Shown one piece after another: positions 53,653-64,000 of a stretch of 64,000 nucleotides of DNA (positions are counted from its first letter, which is position 1; each line of letters opens with the position of its first letter). Source of the DNA: Fragum whitleyi (lineage: Eukaryota > Mollusca > Bivalvia > Cardiida > Cardiidae); NCBI GenBank assembly GCA_948146395.1, contig OX411546.1:20539158-20603157 (forward strand), read 5' to 3'. A program made the position numbers and the translations under genes. The notes beneath the pieces are model-generated. The model was not told the DNA's origin. It ran no database searches and saw only the letters and a list, made by a program, of their open reading frames with translations.

Positions 53653-55683
53653 CTAGCAATTACTATATCTACACTCAGATTCAATATGGTTTGTTAGGCC
53701 GCAATTCCAGCATCGTCTTTTATTAGTTCTAAATTGATATGTGTGAGGTTTTCCAGCAAATGGTTTGTTTCTGTTGGTGTAGGAGTAACGTGGCATACGT
53801 GTGTCATCTTGGTTCCTTCTGGGATGAGTTACTCGTTTCTTAATGATCACGATTTCTCCATTAATAGCGTTTACTAAGGCACTAGATCCGCTCTTGTTGA
53901 GATGTATTGAATCACGACTGTATAACTGGCATACTGTTTTCCCATTAGCGAATACAAATGCCTGAAAGCACTCAATTAACCCCGCCTTCGTATCTTCACA
54001 AACTTGCTTTATGGTATCATTTAGCGGTATGACGTCAACATCACTTCTCGGACAAACAGTACACAAAAATACACTGCACTTTATTGCTGAAACAATCGCT
54101 TTCATTTCTTTGTCAACAGATTCTAACCGTCCTTCAGCAGCATCATTTCCACCTATGTACACGATGATATTTTTGTAAGAATCTAGATTCATTTCATCTA
54201 ACTTTGATTGAATATCCTTTGTCTTCCTTCCTGGCAAGGTTTTAACATCTATTCTGGTATCGAGACCGCGTTTATTAATTCCCTTAAGTATGGAATCTCC
54301 AATAATAAGAGTCCTGTCAGCGGATATTTTAGCTGGCGTATTCGAAATAAATTTCGATGTTTCCAGATTTGTTAGCGGTGTTTCCAGATTTTCCGAATGC
54401 TTCCCGTTAAAATCACCTACATTTTCTTTCACGTTTCTTGGTCCAGGAGTACTGATACTAGTAGCTGATTTCACGTTCTTTTCAACAACTTCAATGGCAC
54501 TTTGCGGATATCTTTTATCAATCTGTTCTCGTGAAATAAATTTCACTGTGTCCTGGAGTGATTTAATCTGGTGTTGCAATTTATCATTTGTTTATTTTGT
54601 TTCAATAATACATTGATCGTTTGATTGTTTGAGACAGTCCAGCTGCTCGGTAGTTCCCTTTTCCTTTAATGTAATTTGCTTTTTAATACTGGCAATCTCA
54701 TCTCTTATTTGAGAAAAATGTAGGCTGGTGTTCATGTAGAAGTCATCGGCTTCATGCTTTAACCGTTGCAGTAGAACATTCAGGGATTTTATTTCGTTTA
54801 CCATTTGATTTTGTTTTGTTCGACTCGCGTTGTGCATTTCCGTTTTTGCATTCTGATCTGAGTCTGGTCTTGTTTCCGGTTGTTCTAATTGAGGTGATGA
54901 TATGTTTCGTTGTGTGGTTTCATCATTTGTTTCCGATATTTCGGGGCTAGCGCAATCTGTTGATAACCGTTGTTCTAATGGATGTGATAATGTGTTGCAT
55001 TGAAAATTTTAATCATTTGGTAAAGAGACTTTTGAGCAATGTACAATTTTACCATCAAGCTCAGAATCCATTTTCTTCTTACCATCCGGCGTACCATTTA
55101 AGAATTTTAAAGCCAACAATTTGACACAGTCATTCAGATCTGTAGCTGTACTATTCTCCTGTATAAGCCACTGTTGCATGTTATCAACTATGTTCGGTAA
55201 ATCGACTCTCAGAAAATGTTTCTCAAATTTTCCGTTTATCAGACTTGTGCATTTCGTATGATAAAGATTAATTGTAAACAAATTAGATTTATTTTGACTG
55301 ATCTTCATTTGAGTCTCTACGAGATAACCGTTCTTGTCAACAATGGGTTTTGGATTTACATCATATTTTTCGGAAACAAAATAATTACCGACAGCATTTC
55401 TGAATAGTTCATACATACCACTGCTCAAAGTTAATATAATTCCTCCACCGGATTGTTTAACGATTATATCCTCCCTTTGAGTGAAAAGTAGCTTCTTTTC
55501 CATAGCCGATATTTCGTTTAGTTTGTAGTTTCTCTCTGAACTTGCGTTACTTTGTTCACCCTTTCGTTTTTTCTTGTTTTCCTTCATTTGTTTGAGCATC
55601 ACTCGTGCTTTTTCAATTTCAAAACGTCCGTTACATTCAATTTCGTCCGTTTCCGGTCCTCCCGACGCCTCTAGCGAACACAT
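53653..55683 (-). pseudogene. LINE ORF1: coiled coil, SGNH hydrolase and CCHC knuckle, with two in-frame stops
   Basis: One continuous 677-codon frame from MCSLEASGGPETDE to ECRYSNC, broken only by TAA at codons 225 and 364. Residues 1-224 form a Lys-rich start plus a conserved-looking globular part (NLYHTKCTSLINGKFEKHFL). Codons ~275-380 form a coiled coil (VNEIKSLNVLLQRLKHEADD). About 455-620 form an SGNH/GDSL-type hydrolase: GDSILKG (Ser 464), YIGGND (Asn 513) and RDSIHLN (Asp 591, His 594), so the catalytic residues are present. A basic tail follows, then a CCHC knuckle CWNCGLTNHIESEC. ORF1 proteins bind element RNA; the esterase's role in CR1 elements is not settled. Either TAA could be a CAA-to-TAA change. 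Confidence 0.85.
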
Positions 55684-56224
55684 TTTTCTTGATATTGAAG
55701 CTATTTTTCACTTGATAAGCATAAATTACATACCAAAATGTCCCGCATGTTGGAAAGAATCAATTTTTTCACTTCTCTTCTTCATTTCAATTGATGTTAC
55801 GTTGAATAATAAAATATTTTCAAAAATAACGGCATTCGTTTTTTGTTTTTTTACCAACGTGACGTCACTGGTCACATATATATTTATGACTTTGGTGTTT
55901 CAAATGCCCGATTGGTTCCAAATAACTCCCTCTGTGCCACATTTCTTCTTTCCAAACATTCACTCAAAAACCTCAAAACGTTCCTAAAAATTTCAAAGCG
56001 CCTCGAAATTATTTAAACCGAACAACATTACATTCAAATCAATCAAAGTATACCACGGTTTTATTGGCTGGCATACAAGATACAAACTTTTATTTATAGT
56101 CGGAACAAGGGTCAACATACATTTACATGTAATAACATTAAAGCGATTTCAAACATAGATTAAAACAACGAACTCGCAAAATATCCGAAAATGGCTAATA
56201 TTTACTCTCCATTTATGCTTATAC

Positions 56225-56432
56225 GCGTACAGGTAATGTGTAGGAATTGCAACGCATCCCTACCTTGTCCTCAGATACTTCCCACCTAGGGTTTACGATT
56301 ATCCACCGATTGGTAAGAGACAAATGCGGGAGAGAATATGTGCCGTCTTCGAGGATTCAACTCAAGACACCCTTCCCCCTCGGTTGAAGATTTGGTATCC
56401 GATTGTGCTATTAACTGCGATTTAACAGGTCC
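56225..56432 (-). mobile_element. Old, diverged SINE copy
   Basis: On the minus strand AATCGCAGTTAATAGCACAA (A-box region) and GAGTTGAATCCTCGA (B-box region) precede CCAATCGGTGGATAATCGTA and a collinear but diverged body. Confidence 0.55.
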
Positions 56433-57122
56433 TTCCTTCTCTTTTGAATTCGAAAATAAAATCGCCAGTCATTAATTCAATCCTTTTTTCCCTTTGTATC
56501 TGCGTTTCATTGTCTATCCTCGTGCAAAATGTGAACATAGCATCTTGAAATGGCTTAAAGACTTGGAGTAATAGGTAATCTTAGTTTTCCAGTAGACATC
56601 GGGCGGATAACGGTAAAACAATAAGTCCCCTATCTTTTGATTCGGGGACGTAAAAAAGTTAGACGATAAAAATAGTATATTTTTTTCCTAATCCATACAT
56701 GTAGGCAAGAGAATGTTTTATTGTCGTTAAATGATTTATTACGTTTCGTGAAAGTAATAAAAATCTTTTTCAATATATAAAAGAGTATTACAAAGGGGGA
56801 TTGAGAGAACACTTTATTAAATCGTTAAGTGACTAGCACAGCCTGTTTAAATCAACATCGAAAAATTACCGATACAATTGCTTTTATTCGAATCGTGAAT
56901 CCAAAAGTAACGTAAGTTTTTGTTAAAGAACTGGCACTTACGATAGTCTTTTACTCGAAGTTAACTCGATGAAAGGGTCGGGAGACTCTTTATTGCTCAT
57001 CCTCGGATTCCCCGGGGTCGCCCTATTTGCTACGCTATATCGACGATATCGAGACCCCGGGGTATCCGAGGATGCTTATTTCTATTGTCATCCAAACTCA
57101 AACCAGGTCTAATTAAGCGCAC

Positions 57123-57347
<225 letters not shown>

Positions 57348-57479
57348 AACGTATACCAACCACTCACTGCTATTCACTTTTAAAAACTAGGCGGACTGTG
57401 GCTCTTTCTGTAAGCTGTGTTTGCCAAAATACACTACCCCCTACGGCGGGGCTCGAACCAGCAACCAATGATCCAATAA

Positions 57480-57655
57480 CGAGACTCGATAATCGTAGAC
57501 TTATGTCGGATAGCAGCTGGAGGCAAGGAAAGGATGTTATGGTAGTACTGGTTTATAGAAATACCAGGAATCTATTGTTAGGTGCCCCGGCCTCCGCGAT
57601 ATAACTGGTGAAATATTGTTGAAAGCGGCGTTAAACCCCATTCAAACAAACAAAC
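57480..57655 (+). mobile_element. 5'-truncated SINE copy
   Basis: Body only: CGATAATCGTAGACTTATGT, GCAGCTGGAGGCAAGGAAAG, TTGTTAGGTGCCCCGGCCTC and the 'taaaccccattcaaacaaacaaac' tail. Confidence 0.75.
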
Positions 57656-58357
57656 CAATAACGAGACGAACACACAAACAATTTGGCCAAGGAACCGGCT
57701 TTGTAATGAAACCACGCTTTCTGTTATCATTAAGGAGAGAATGTGACCAAACTATACAGTAAAACACGTCAATCAAAATTGCCGCCAATCAATATCTGTA
57801 AGCGTCATTGAAATCTTTGCTGATGGTAAAACAAAGTGTCACATCTTCATGATTAAACAAGCTGTAGATACGACAGTTTGGTCGCACAACGACGAACTTC
57901 GTCCCAGCTAAGAGGATAACGAAATCAAATATCTCTTAAAACGAATTATTAAAATACAATTCGCAAGCTATATCAACATTAAGCTTCCCTGTTAAATGAT
58001 CCATACCCTGTCAATATAATTCACAATAATTTGAGTCAATATATAGATCATTATTCAATTTTACCAAACCACCAATTGAATATTGAACAGATGTGAACGG
58101 AACTGGGATCCTTGTTCGAAATATTTGTAGTGTTCGAGAATTCGCGTGTTCGAGAATTCACACGTTCGAGAAATAGAAGTTTCAACGATGTCAACCATAT
58201 TTTCGAAATCGTTTATTGCCAGTGTCAGTGACGATATTTGTGACAAAGTGTGAATTTTAAGCGAAGTTTGAAGTTTCGAAGCCTAAAATGAATCAAACGC
58301 AGATGAAAACTAACTCATTTTTAAAATGTAAACTTACACTTCTTGTCTACAAAATCT

Positions 58358-58419
58358 ATATTGTGGGTACTCGTTGGAATCGTCTCTCAAAGACGATTCC
58401 AATGGGTGCCCACAATATA
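58358..58419. repeat. 62 bp near-perfect palindrome
   Basis: TATATTGTGGGTACTCGTTG, AATCGTCT and the inverse AGACGATTCCAATGGGTGCC, CACAATATA. Its core GGAATCGTCT/AGACGATTCC is shared with the MITE family at 7726, 22190 and 43645. Confidence 0.75.
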
Positions 58420-59636
58420 CATGCAAAAAAATCATTTAATTGACATTAACCCCTCTCCTCCCTCCCCTTTCCCCTCCTACCGTGAAGATTGGATCTCTGT
58501 TTAAAAACAAAACAAAAAAACAATCGCATAAATTCGGAGTCTTCTTTCCTCGCAGAAAAAAATGAAAAATTTCTATCTATTCTACGCAGACACAGTTTTC
58601 TCTATCAATCAGATTTACAATGTACCTGTCCATGTTTTTATCGGCGACATATTTTTATGATAATCTAAAATCTAAATAAAACTCGATTCATTTATACACA
58701 CTTTAAAAACCGGGATGTATACATTTGAACAGGTCAGTGAAAGTTTGATTTTTATAGTTATTCAATTCTTAACAGGTGACAAAATTTCGCCTCTTGTCAA
58801 AGAAAAGTATAGTTATATTTTTATAGATTTTATGGATATTCTTTGAATTCATAAAGGTATGAAACCCAAGCCCTGATCGCACTGTATGAATACGCTAAGC
58901 AGGTTCATACACAAGAGTGATTAGGATTTTAGCTGACTTCGCATCTCCATTGATACAGAAAAACATTCCTTTCAGACTTATAATTAACTACATGTATCAT
59001 TGAACAAAACAACGAAAATTTAACCACTTTGAGAATTAATCAAAAGGGGATTCACTTTGTACGCAAGTTAACAAAATAGCTGGTTACTCAAAATTAATTT
59101 CATGGAGATATAAATCCCTTTTTCAGTTAAACACGTTACCCTCATTCGAGCTCCAGGTAAGAAGATTCAATCGCCCCTCAAATATTCACCCTTAAATGAA
59201 ATTTGTAAAGAAACAACAAATTTGAAGCCATGTGTTATCTTTTTCAATCCAATACACATGCGATTGTTTCTTTATTTGATTTTATCCGATTGGATATTAT
59301 ATAAGCCATACAACCTATAACCTGTATCACAAAATTTGGACTATGAAACAATCGCATGTTGCATAATATGAATTCGGTTCTATCTTTTTTGTCAATCTTT
59401 TTTTTTCTTATCCTTCTCATTTTGATAAGCTTTTCGAAAATAGCTTTTTAAAGATACTTACCACTAGATCTTAAGATAAAGGAGAAACAAAAATTTGTTT
59501 TTGTTTGTTTTCGCCAGCCTGACAAAAAGAGACGAAACTACTTGTTATATGTAGTCGAAAGGAGGCTAAAATGTCGCATCAACAGCTTGAATAAAGTAGT
59601 AGTTACGAGGTTTTAGTCGTCCACTTACGATATACA

Positions 59637-60010
59637 AATCGGCCAAATTTACCCCGATATAAAATCGAATATTAAAATTGATCAATTATATACTAGTAGA
59701 TGAAATGATAAAAACTACGCCATGCTGCGATCTTTTTATATTAACAAATACCTGTGATTTCTATAACACTTTTTTCTCTTTCTTTTTTTTCTTATTTCAT
59801 TAAAAAAAAAGAAAAGAAAGAAAACGGAAAGAAAACTATTTAACTTGATTAAAGCTGTAGTCACGTGGTTAAGTCACCCACTAACGCAATACAAATCGAC
59901 CCAAATATACCCCAAATATACATCGATATAAAATCGAATATTAAAATTGATCAATTATATACTAGTAGATGAAACGATAAAAACTACGCCATCCTGCGAT
60001 CTTTTTACAT
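59637..60010 (+). repeat. Two tandem copies of a ~268 bp unit
   Basis: CGATATAAAATCGAATATTA, AAATTGATCAATTATATACT and AAAAACTACGCCAT..CTGCGATCTTTTTA recur at an offset of about 268 bp. A partial third copy (GTACGCCATGCTGTGATTTT, ATCAATAACACTTTTCT) follows near 60270-60380. Confidence 0.65.
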
Positions 60011-60118
60011 TAAAATTGCTTGTGCTATCAATAACACTTTTCTATTTTTTATTTCATTTAGAAAAAAAAACGTATGTCTTTTAGGCCCTTTCCCCTTTAA
60101 TTTGAGGTAAATTTCCTC

Positions 60119-60165
60119 TAAACAATCATAAAAATGATTGTTTAGAGGAAATTCACATCAAATCA
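60119..60165. repeat. Perfect hairpin
   Basis: AATTTCCTCTAAACAATCAT, a 4-base AAAA loop, then the exact reverse complement. Confidence 0.8.
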
Positions 60166-60469
60166 GAGAAGAAGTCTCGACAATCTCTTAAAATTCAGGC
60201 ATTTGAATTGTGTTTTCTTCGTAGGAAATGTGGGGGTGTTGCTATCAGGGAGGGCGCTTTAATTAGGGGAAATACGGTACGCCATGCTGTGATTTTTTTT
60301 ATAATAACAAATACGTATGCTATCAATAACACTTTTCTCTTTTTCTGTAATTTCACTTGGAAAAAAACGCAAAGAAAACTATTTTCATCTAATATCTATC
60401 CATTGGTCAATACTGATTTTTAATTGATGCAGAGTGACTTATTTTTCTCACAGATTATAAATGCTAAAT

Positions 60470-60700
60470 GAGCATGTTCGTGACATTGCCAGCAATTTTA
60501 AATGTGCGCAAAGCAAAGACTCTGGCCAGTCTGTGCATCCGCACAGTCTGACCAGGGTCTTTACCGTGCAATTTGTAGATGTATTTGGTCTCAAAAGTGC
60601 ATTTAGATAGTCAGGTAGTCTTGTAAATGTACTGTGTGATTGTCCAGGCTGCTGAATGTTTCCGCTTCACAAACATGTGAAATTGTTGGAATTGTCATGC
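60470..60700. mobile_element. MITE-like element related to 33040-33293
   Basis: Left GTGACATTGCCAGCAATTTT and right GAAATTGTTGGAATTGTCAT are inverted. The central palindrome is AAGACTCTGGCCAGTCTGTG / CACAGTCTGACCAGGGTCTT. Confidence 0.55.
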
Positions 60701-61292
60701 ACAGACTCAAATTTTTTCCGTCATCTTTGTTTTCAGTGAGTCGGTGTAATGACAGAGCTTGGCAATAGATGAGAGGACTTTGACTGACATTTCTGGCGTC
60801 AATATAACCAACAGAAATACCAAACAAGTTCACCATGGATTATAAATTACATTCGATTAAATTTGTGTTCATCCAAATGGAATAATACCCACTTCAAATT
60901 CCGGATTAACTAGGAGAGAAACGATTACGAAGTTTGTATATAAAAAAGTACAGTGTACATTTGAATCAAATAATATGCCTAACAATATAACAATATATTG
61001 GCCGATATAGATTAGAGTATGACTTAATCTTCAATATCCAAGTTGTCGATTTTCAATTGGGAATTTAATTCGGTTATTATCCCTTTATTCACGCTCGAAA
61101 GTTATGAAAAATGATAATTTGTATCTTTGAATATTTAGTACAATTGTCTGTACAAATTCAATAGAGAGGAGCACGGCATTTAACTACTTTTCGATGTAGT
61201 TTACTTGGAAATATTAGCCGTTACATTAAAAAACTTTCATATGAATAAAAGGTGTTGTTTTTATTGTTTGTTGCTAATGTGGTGGGAAAGGG

Positions 61293-61300
61293 TTATAAAT
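61293..61300 (+). promoter_or_regulatory. TATA-like box upstream of the intronless gene
   Basis: TTATAAAT in the context GGGTTATAAATCGGCC, 72 bp before the start codon. It would place transcription start near 61325, leaving a ~45 nt leader. Confidence 0.5.
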
Positions 61301-61371
61301 CGGCCTGACATTTCTACAACAGTTACGTACCTGTGAATAGATGGATTAAATAGTATAACAATTACTGGACA

Positions 61372-62805
61372 ATGTCGGCTAAAGTAGCTCATAAAGATAG
61401 TGTGAATGTTGGAGATATCAATAGAGACCCATATGGTCTCCCCGTACAGGATGTTGTAACGGGTCCGCTACAATCTACTCGTTCACGGAATATCATCGCT
61501 GGCATTCGGGTGCCGAATTTACGGGATTTAGACAGTAAATATGTGGGAAGGACTAAACCTAGTTCATGTCGGTTTGATATAGTCGAACGTGTTGAAACTA
61601 TCATTAAACCAGGAAGTTTCGGCCCGGATGGAACGAAACATGGTGTAACCGCGTTTAAGTTTGAACATTCAAAAGATCACGGATTTCAGAAAATGGCGGT
61701 TGCTCGTCAGCAGACGTTTCACGATTCACCAAGAAGGTCAAACGAGGAAAAGTTAATGGTGGATAGATTGGGGCCTTACCATTGGAACCAATGGGTGAAA
61801 CACGGTAAGGACAAAGATGCGAGGGACGTTCTGTATCGAAACACATATTGTATGGATAGAGATGAGCTTAGATATAGATCGTTAACACTGCCAAGGATCT
61901 CACAGGATAGAACTATGACCATAGAAGGTAAAGACTTGAATAAATCGTTAAGTGAGAAATCGGATGGAGAACACGATCACGTGATTATTCCGAAACAACC
62001 ACGTGGTACAATCGTCAGATTCCGTGAGTACATGCGACCAGCAACCTACGGTGGTGAAGGACGATCGCTAGAAATCAAAAGATTTAAATCACAAGTCAAT
62101 CAAATAAATCATTTCACAGCTATCCGTAACGTGTTTCCCATGATCCGACAGGATTCTCGGATCAGTTCTCGAAGGTCGGACCGCCCTCTCAAATTCGAGA
62201 ATTCTCGATATACTGCCAGAAGTAGTAAAGGAACGTTGTTTAACAAACATATTTATCCTGCTTACAAAAATGCGTTCTTGAACCGAGATTATAGTTCAGC
62301 AGATACGTTCAAGGAGTATTTGGACTCGTTACAACAAAATGGCGTCATGAAACCAAACTATGACACAATCACACGTGAGAATACTCGTTATGATTTGCCA
62401 AGGTCTGCCGATTACGAAAACCGAGTGTTACAATCTGTACAAGAAGTTAACAAACCGAACCTTGACGATCTGAAACAAGATGAGGCTAATGTTAACAAAG
62501 TTAATGAACAAGTGAAGGACAATCGTTCACAAATTACCGTTGAAATCAAACCGTCGTGGGCCATGGACCAAGATGATCCGAATACACCACGTGACATGCC
62601 GGATGGTCCCGAACATTTGGATAACATTTCATCAGTGCGTGGTAGCATACGGGACACCAATAACGGTAATGTTCCGGTGCCCAAAACAAGTAGTGTGATT
62701 GGTTCTAGACACGATGGACCAAGGAGTATCGTGGGTTCTATACCGAACGAGGATAACGGCTCGTTATGTCCGGCCAATACCCCGACTCCGGAGGATCAGA
62801 TCTAG
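61372..62805 (+). CDS. Intronless gene for a 477 aa protein of unknown function
   Basis: A single open frame from ATG (context GGACAATGT) to TAG. An in-frame TAG at 61351-61353 lies just upstream, and a TATA-like box lies 72 bp before the start. The protein is polar and basic in its first two thirds (many Arg, Lys, Asp and Tyr), with short aromatic motifs such as PGSFGPDGTKHG, LGPYHWNQWVKHGK and PATYGGEG. The last ~110 residues are Pro/Asp/Ser-rich and probably disordered. I see no signal peptide, membrane segment, zinc finger or enzyme motif. The scattered Pro-Gly-Tyr motifs on a basic background recall ciliary or sperm microtubule-associated proteins, but this is only a hint. An intronless retrogene origin is possible; no poly-A tract remains at its end. 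Confidence 0.8.
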   Translation: MSAKVAHKDSVNVGDINRDPYGLPVQDVVTGPLQSTRSRNIIAGIRVPNLRDLDSKYVGRTKPSSCRFDIVERVETIIKPGSFGPDGTKHGVTAFKFEHSKDHGFQKMAVARQQTFHDSPRRSNEEKLMVDRLGPYHWNQWVKHGKDKDARDVLYRNTYCMDRDELRYRSLTLPRISQDRTMTIEGKDLNKSLSEKSDGEHDHVIIPKQPRGTIVRFREYMRPATYGGEGRSLEIKRFKSQVNQINHFTAIRNVFPMIRQDSRISSRRSDRPLKFENSRYTARSSKGTLFNKHIYPAYKNAFLNRDYSSADTFKEYLDSLQQNGVMKPNYDTITRENTRYDLPRSADYENRVLQSVQEVNKPNLDDLKQDEANVNKVNEQVKDNRSQITVEIKPSWAMDQDDPNTPRDMPDGPEHLDNISSVRGSIRDTNNGNVPVPKTSSVIGSRHDGPRSIVGSIPNEDNGSLCPANTPTPEDQI

Positions 62806-62811
62806 TGTCAT

Positions 62812-63050
62812 TCGGAACATCGCTCGGACTTTTCCGTAAACTGAATAGTACCTCGGACGTAAGTGTAGTAATTTTGGGTCGTATTTTCGGTAATTCGGCT
62901 TCTGGTTGTGCTTCGGTCATTTAATACGCTTGAAGAAAATGACATTTTGTTAATTCTTTCCGAATGTCTATAGAGATCTTTTGGGTATATTATAATATGA
63001 TGACATAACGCAGTAATACACTGCGTTTTGTCATTAAATTATAAAATGCC
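62812..63050 (+). repeat. Repeat downstream of the intronless gene, unit 1
   Basis: It runs from ATTCGGAACATCGCTCGGAC and TTTTCCGTAAAC, through TTTTGGGTC and TTTCGGTCA, to the hairpin GACATAACGCAGT..ACTGCGTTTTGTC and AAAATGCC. The left end begins seven bases after the stop codon. Confidence 0.7.
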
Positions 63051-63230
63051 CTCTTTTATTCTTACGTTGATTTTGATTTATGCATCGTCATCCTTAGCGG
63101 AATCGTTGATGTTTGTGACGTCATATAAACCCACGTGAAAAATATTACGTATTAAGTATTATTCCCGAGGTCTATTCCGTAGAATCGCCGAGGGTTCCCG
63201 ATTGATCTAGTGTTTTTCGATTTTTTTTCT

Positions 63231-63445
63231 ATTCGGAAAATCGTTCGAACTTTTCCGTAAACAGGAAAGTACACCAGGCGTGAGTTTAATATTTTTGGGT
63301 CATTTTTAGGTTATTCAGCTCCCGGTGGTATTTCGGTCAATTCATTCAATGCTTTCTGATCTTCTATGGAAATTGTCTGGGCAAATTGTAATTTGATAAC
63401 AAAACGTATTGAAATACGTTTTGTTATCAAATTTTAATATGCCAA
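63231..63445 (+). repeat. Repeat downstream of the intronless gene, unit 2
   Basis: Collinear with unit 1 but diverged: ATTCGGAAAATCGTTCGAAC, TTTTCCGTAAAC, ATTTCGGTCAATTC, and the perfect hairpin GATAACAAAACGTAT / ATACGTTTTGTTATC. Confidence 0.7.
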
Positions 63446-63912
63446 GTGTTGATCTAGACCTCGTTTATTTTGTTTCACTCAACGTCATAAAAAGCTATAT
63501 GAAATTGGTGATAATTATACAGAACTGTATATTGTTAAGACTGTCGTTCTACATCGACGTGCGCTATTCATTGCAGAAATTGGAGATATATGATCTGGGG
63601 AAAAAAGAATTAAAGGATCGCGTAATATTGTTTGAACTTCATGTTTTCTATTTGGAGGAGATATTTCTTGGCCAAAGGTTAAATAACTTTTTCCTCACTC
63701 AAATGAGAATATACTTAAACTCTGACTTGAGATAAATGACATATTTCTGCAGAAATGATACCCGTATTGCAAATACTTGAAAATAAAAGATTATATTTGT
63801 AAATGATTTTTATACCATTAAGAGTAAAGTTTCATTCCAAATTAAAACATTTATTCAGACAGCGAAAATTCTCAAATGGGAAAGAAAACAATTCTTTAAT
63901 CTTTAAATCCGC
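63446..63912. other. No supported gene
   Basis: An open frame covers 63409-63735, but it starts inside the repeat and has no recognised domain or splice context. An AATAAA at 63782 could be a polyadenylation signal for the gene ending at 62805, almost 1 kb away. Confidence 0.35.
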
Positions 63913-64000
63913 ACGGCGTTCAGGATGACAAAACGTTGCAAAATGTTTGCGATTCATACCCCGCTTTGCATGCAAGTGTACATGCAAATAGGGGTATAAT
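63913..64000. mobile_element. MITE of the 49496 family, truncated by window end
   Basis: GGCGTTCAGGATGACAAAAC, then TACCCCGCTTTGCATG and AGGGGTATAAT, match the left two thirds of 49496-49629. Confidence 0.65.

Larger units (their letters stand above)
50113..55683 (-). mobile_element. Near full-length CR1-like LINE, inactivated
   Basis: In minus-strand order: ORF1 (55683-53653) with coiled coil, SGNH esterase and CCHC knuckle; ORF2 with APE-type endonuclease (53322-52102) and reverse transcriptase (51967-50529); a ~320 bp 3' UTR; and a (TTA)n tail. An esterase-bearing ORF1 and the sequence GLHVASLNIQHLLPKL at the endonuclease start both fit the CR1/L2 group. Defects: TAA codons at 55009-55011, 54592-54594 and 53356-53358, and frameshifts near 52140-52150 and 51790-51800. 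I could not fix the 5' end; an upstream 5' UTR to about 55.9 kb is plausible. No target-site duplication identified. Confidence 0.85.

Noticed and set aside
54290..55987. Plus-strand frames across the LINE ORF1 region
   Set aside because: Antisense shadows of the LINE ORF1, which has clear domains on the minus strand.
63409..63735. 108-codon plus-strand frame
   Set aside because: Begins inside the palindrome of the downstream repeat and has no domain or expression signal; left as uncertain.

Overview
This is animal nuclear DNA: spliced genes with GT-AG introns, long AT-rich intergenic stretches, microsatellites, and dense LINE, SINE and foldback repeats. The repeat families (a tRNA-headed SINE, a CR1-like LINE whose ORF1 carries an SGNH esterase, and elements with terminal hairpins and internal ~90-180 bp tandem units) suggest a marine invertebrate, most likely a bivalve mollusc. 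That assignment is inference from pattern memory, not a search.

Layout. (1) 1-592: last two exons of a plus-strand WD40 gene, probably WDR77/MEP50. (2) 593-17852: no convincing cellular gene. It holds a ~1.3 kb direct segmental duplication (3748-5052 / 5466-6729), several MITEs, an 860 bp pogo-like element with TA target duplication, and a decayed LINE split by a 358 bp MITE. (3) 17853-39221: a 12-exon plus-strand gene that I rebuilt with every splice phase compatible. It encodes about 904 aa: a 476-residue low-complexity N-terminus, a helical linker, and a C-terminal protein-kinase fold that has lost the catalytic HRD and DFG aspartates (a pseudokinase). Its introns hold most of the window's repeats, including a 429 bp TRIM-type LTR retroelement and local duplications of its own exons 7 and 8. 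(4) 39222-50112: repeat-rich, no gene recognised. (5) 50113-55683: a near full-length minus-strand LINE. ORF1 has a coiled coil, SGNH hydrolase and CCHC knuckle; ORF2 has an APE endonuclease and reverse transcriptase. It is disabled by three in-frame stops and two frameshifts. (6) 55684-61290: SINE fragments, a ~220 bp GA microsatellite, hairpins. (7) 61372-62805: an intronless 477-codon plus-strand gene of unknown function with a TATA-like box, followed by a duplicated hairpin repeat.

The cellular genes have no evident functional link. The most unusual observations are the pseudokinase with five 91 bp copies of its glycine-loop exon end (each with its own GT donor), the TRIM with matching PBS and PPT, and the very high density of short perfect palindromes belonging to several recurring families.
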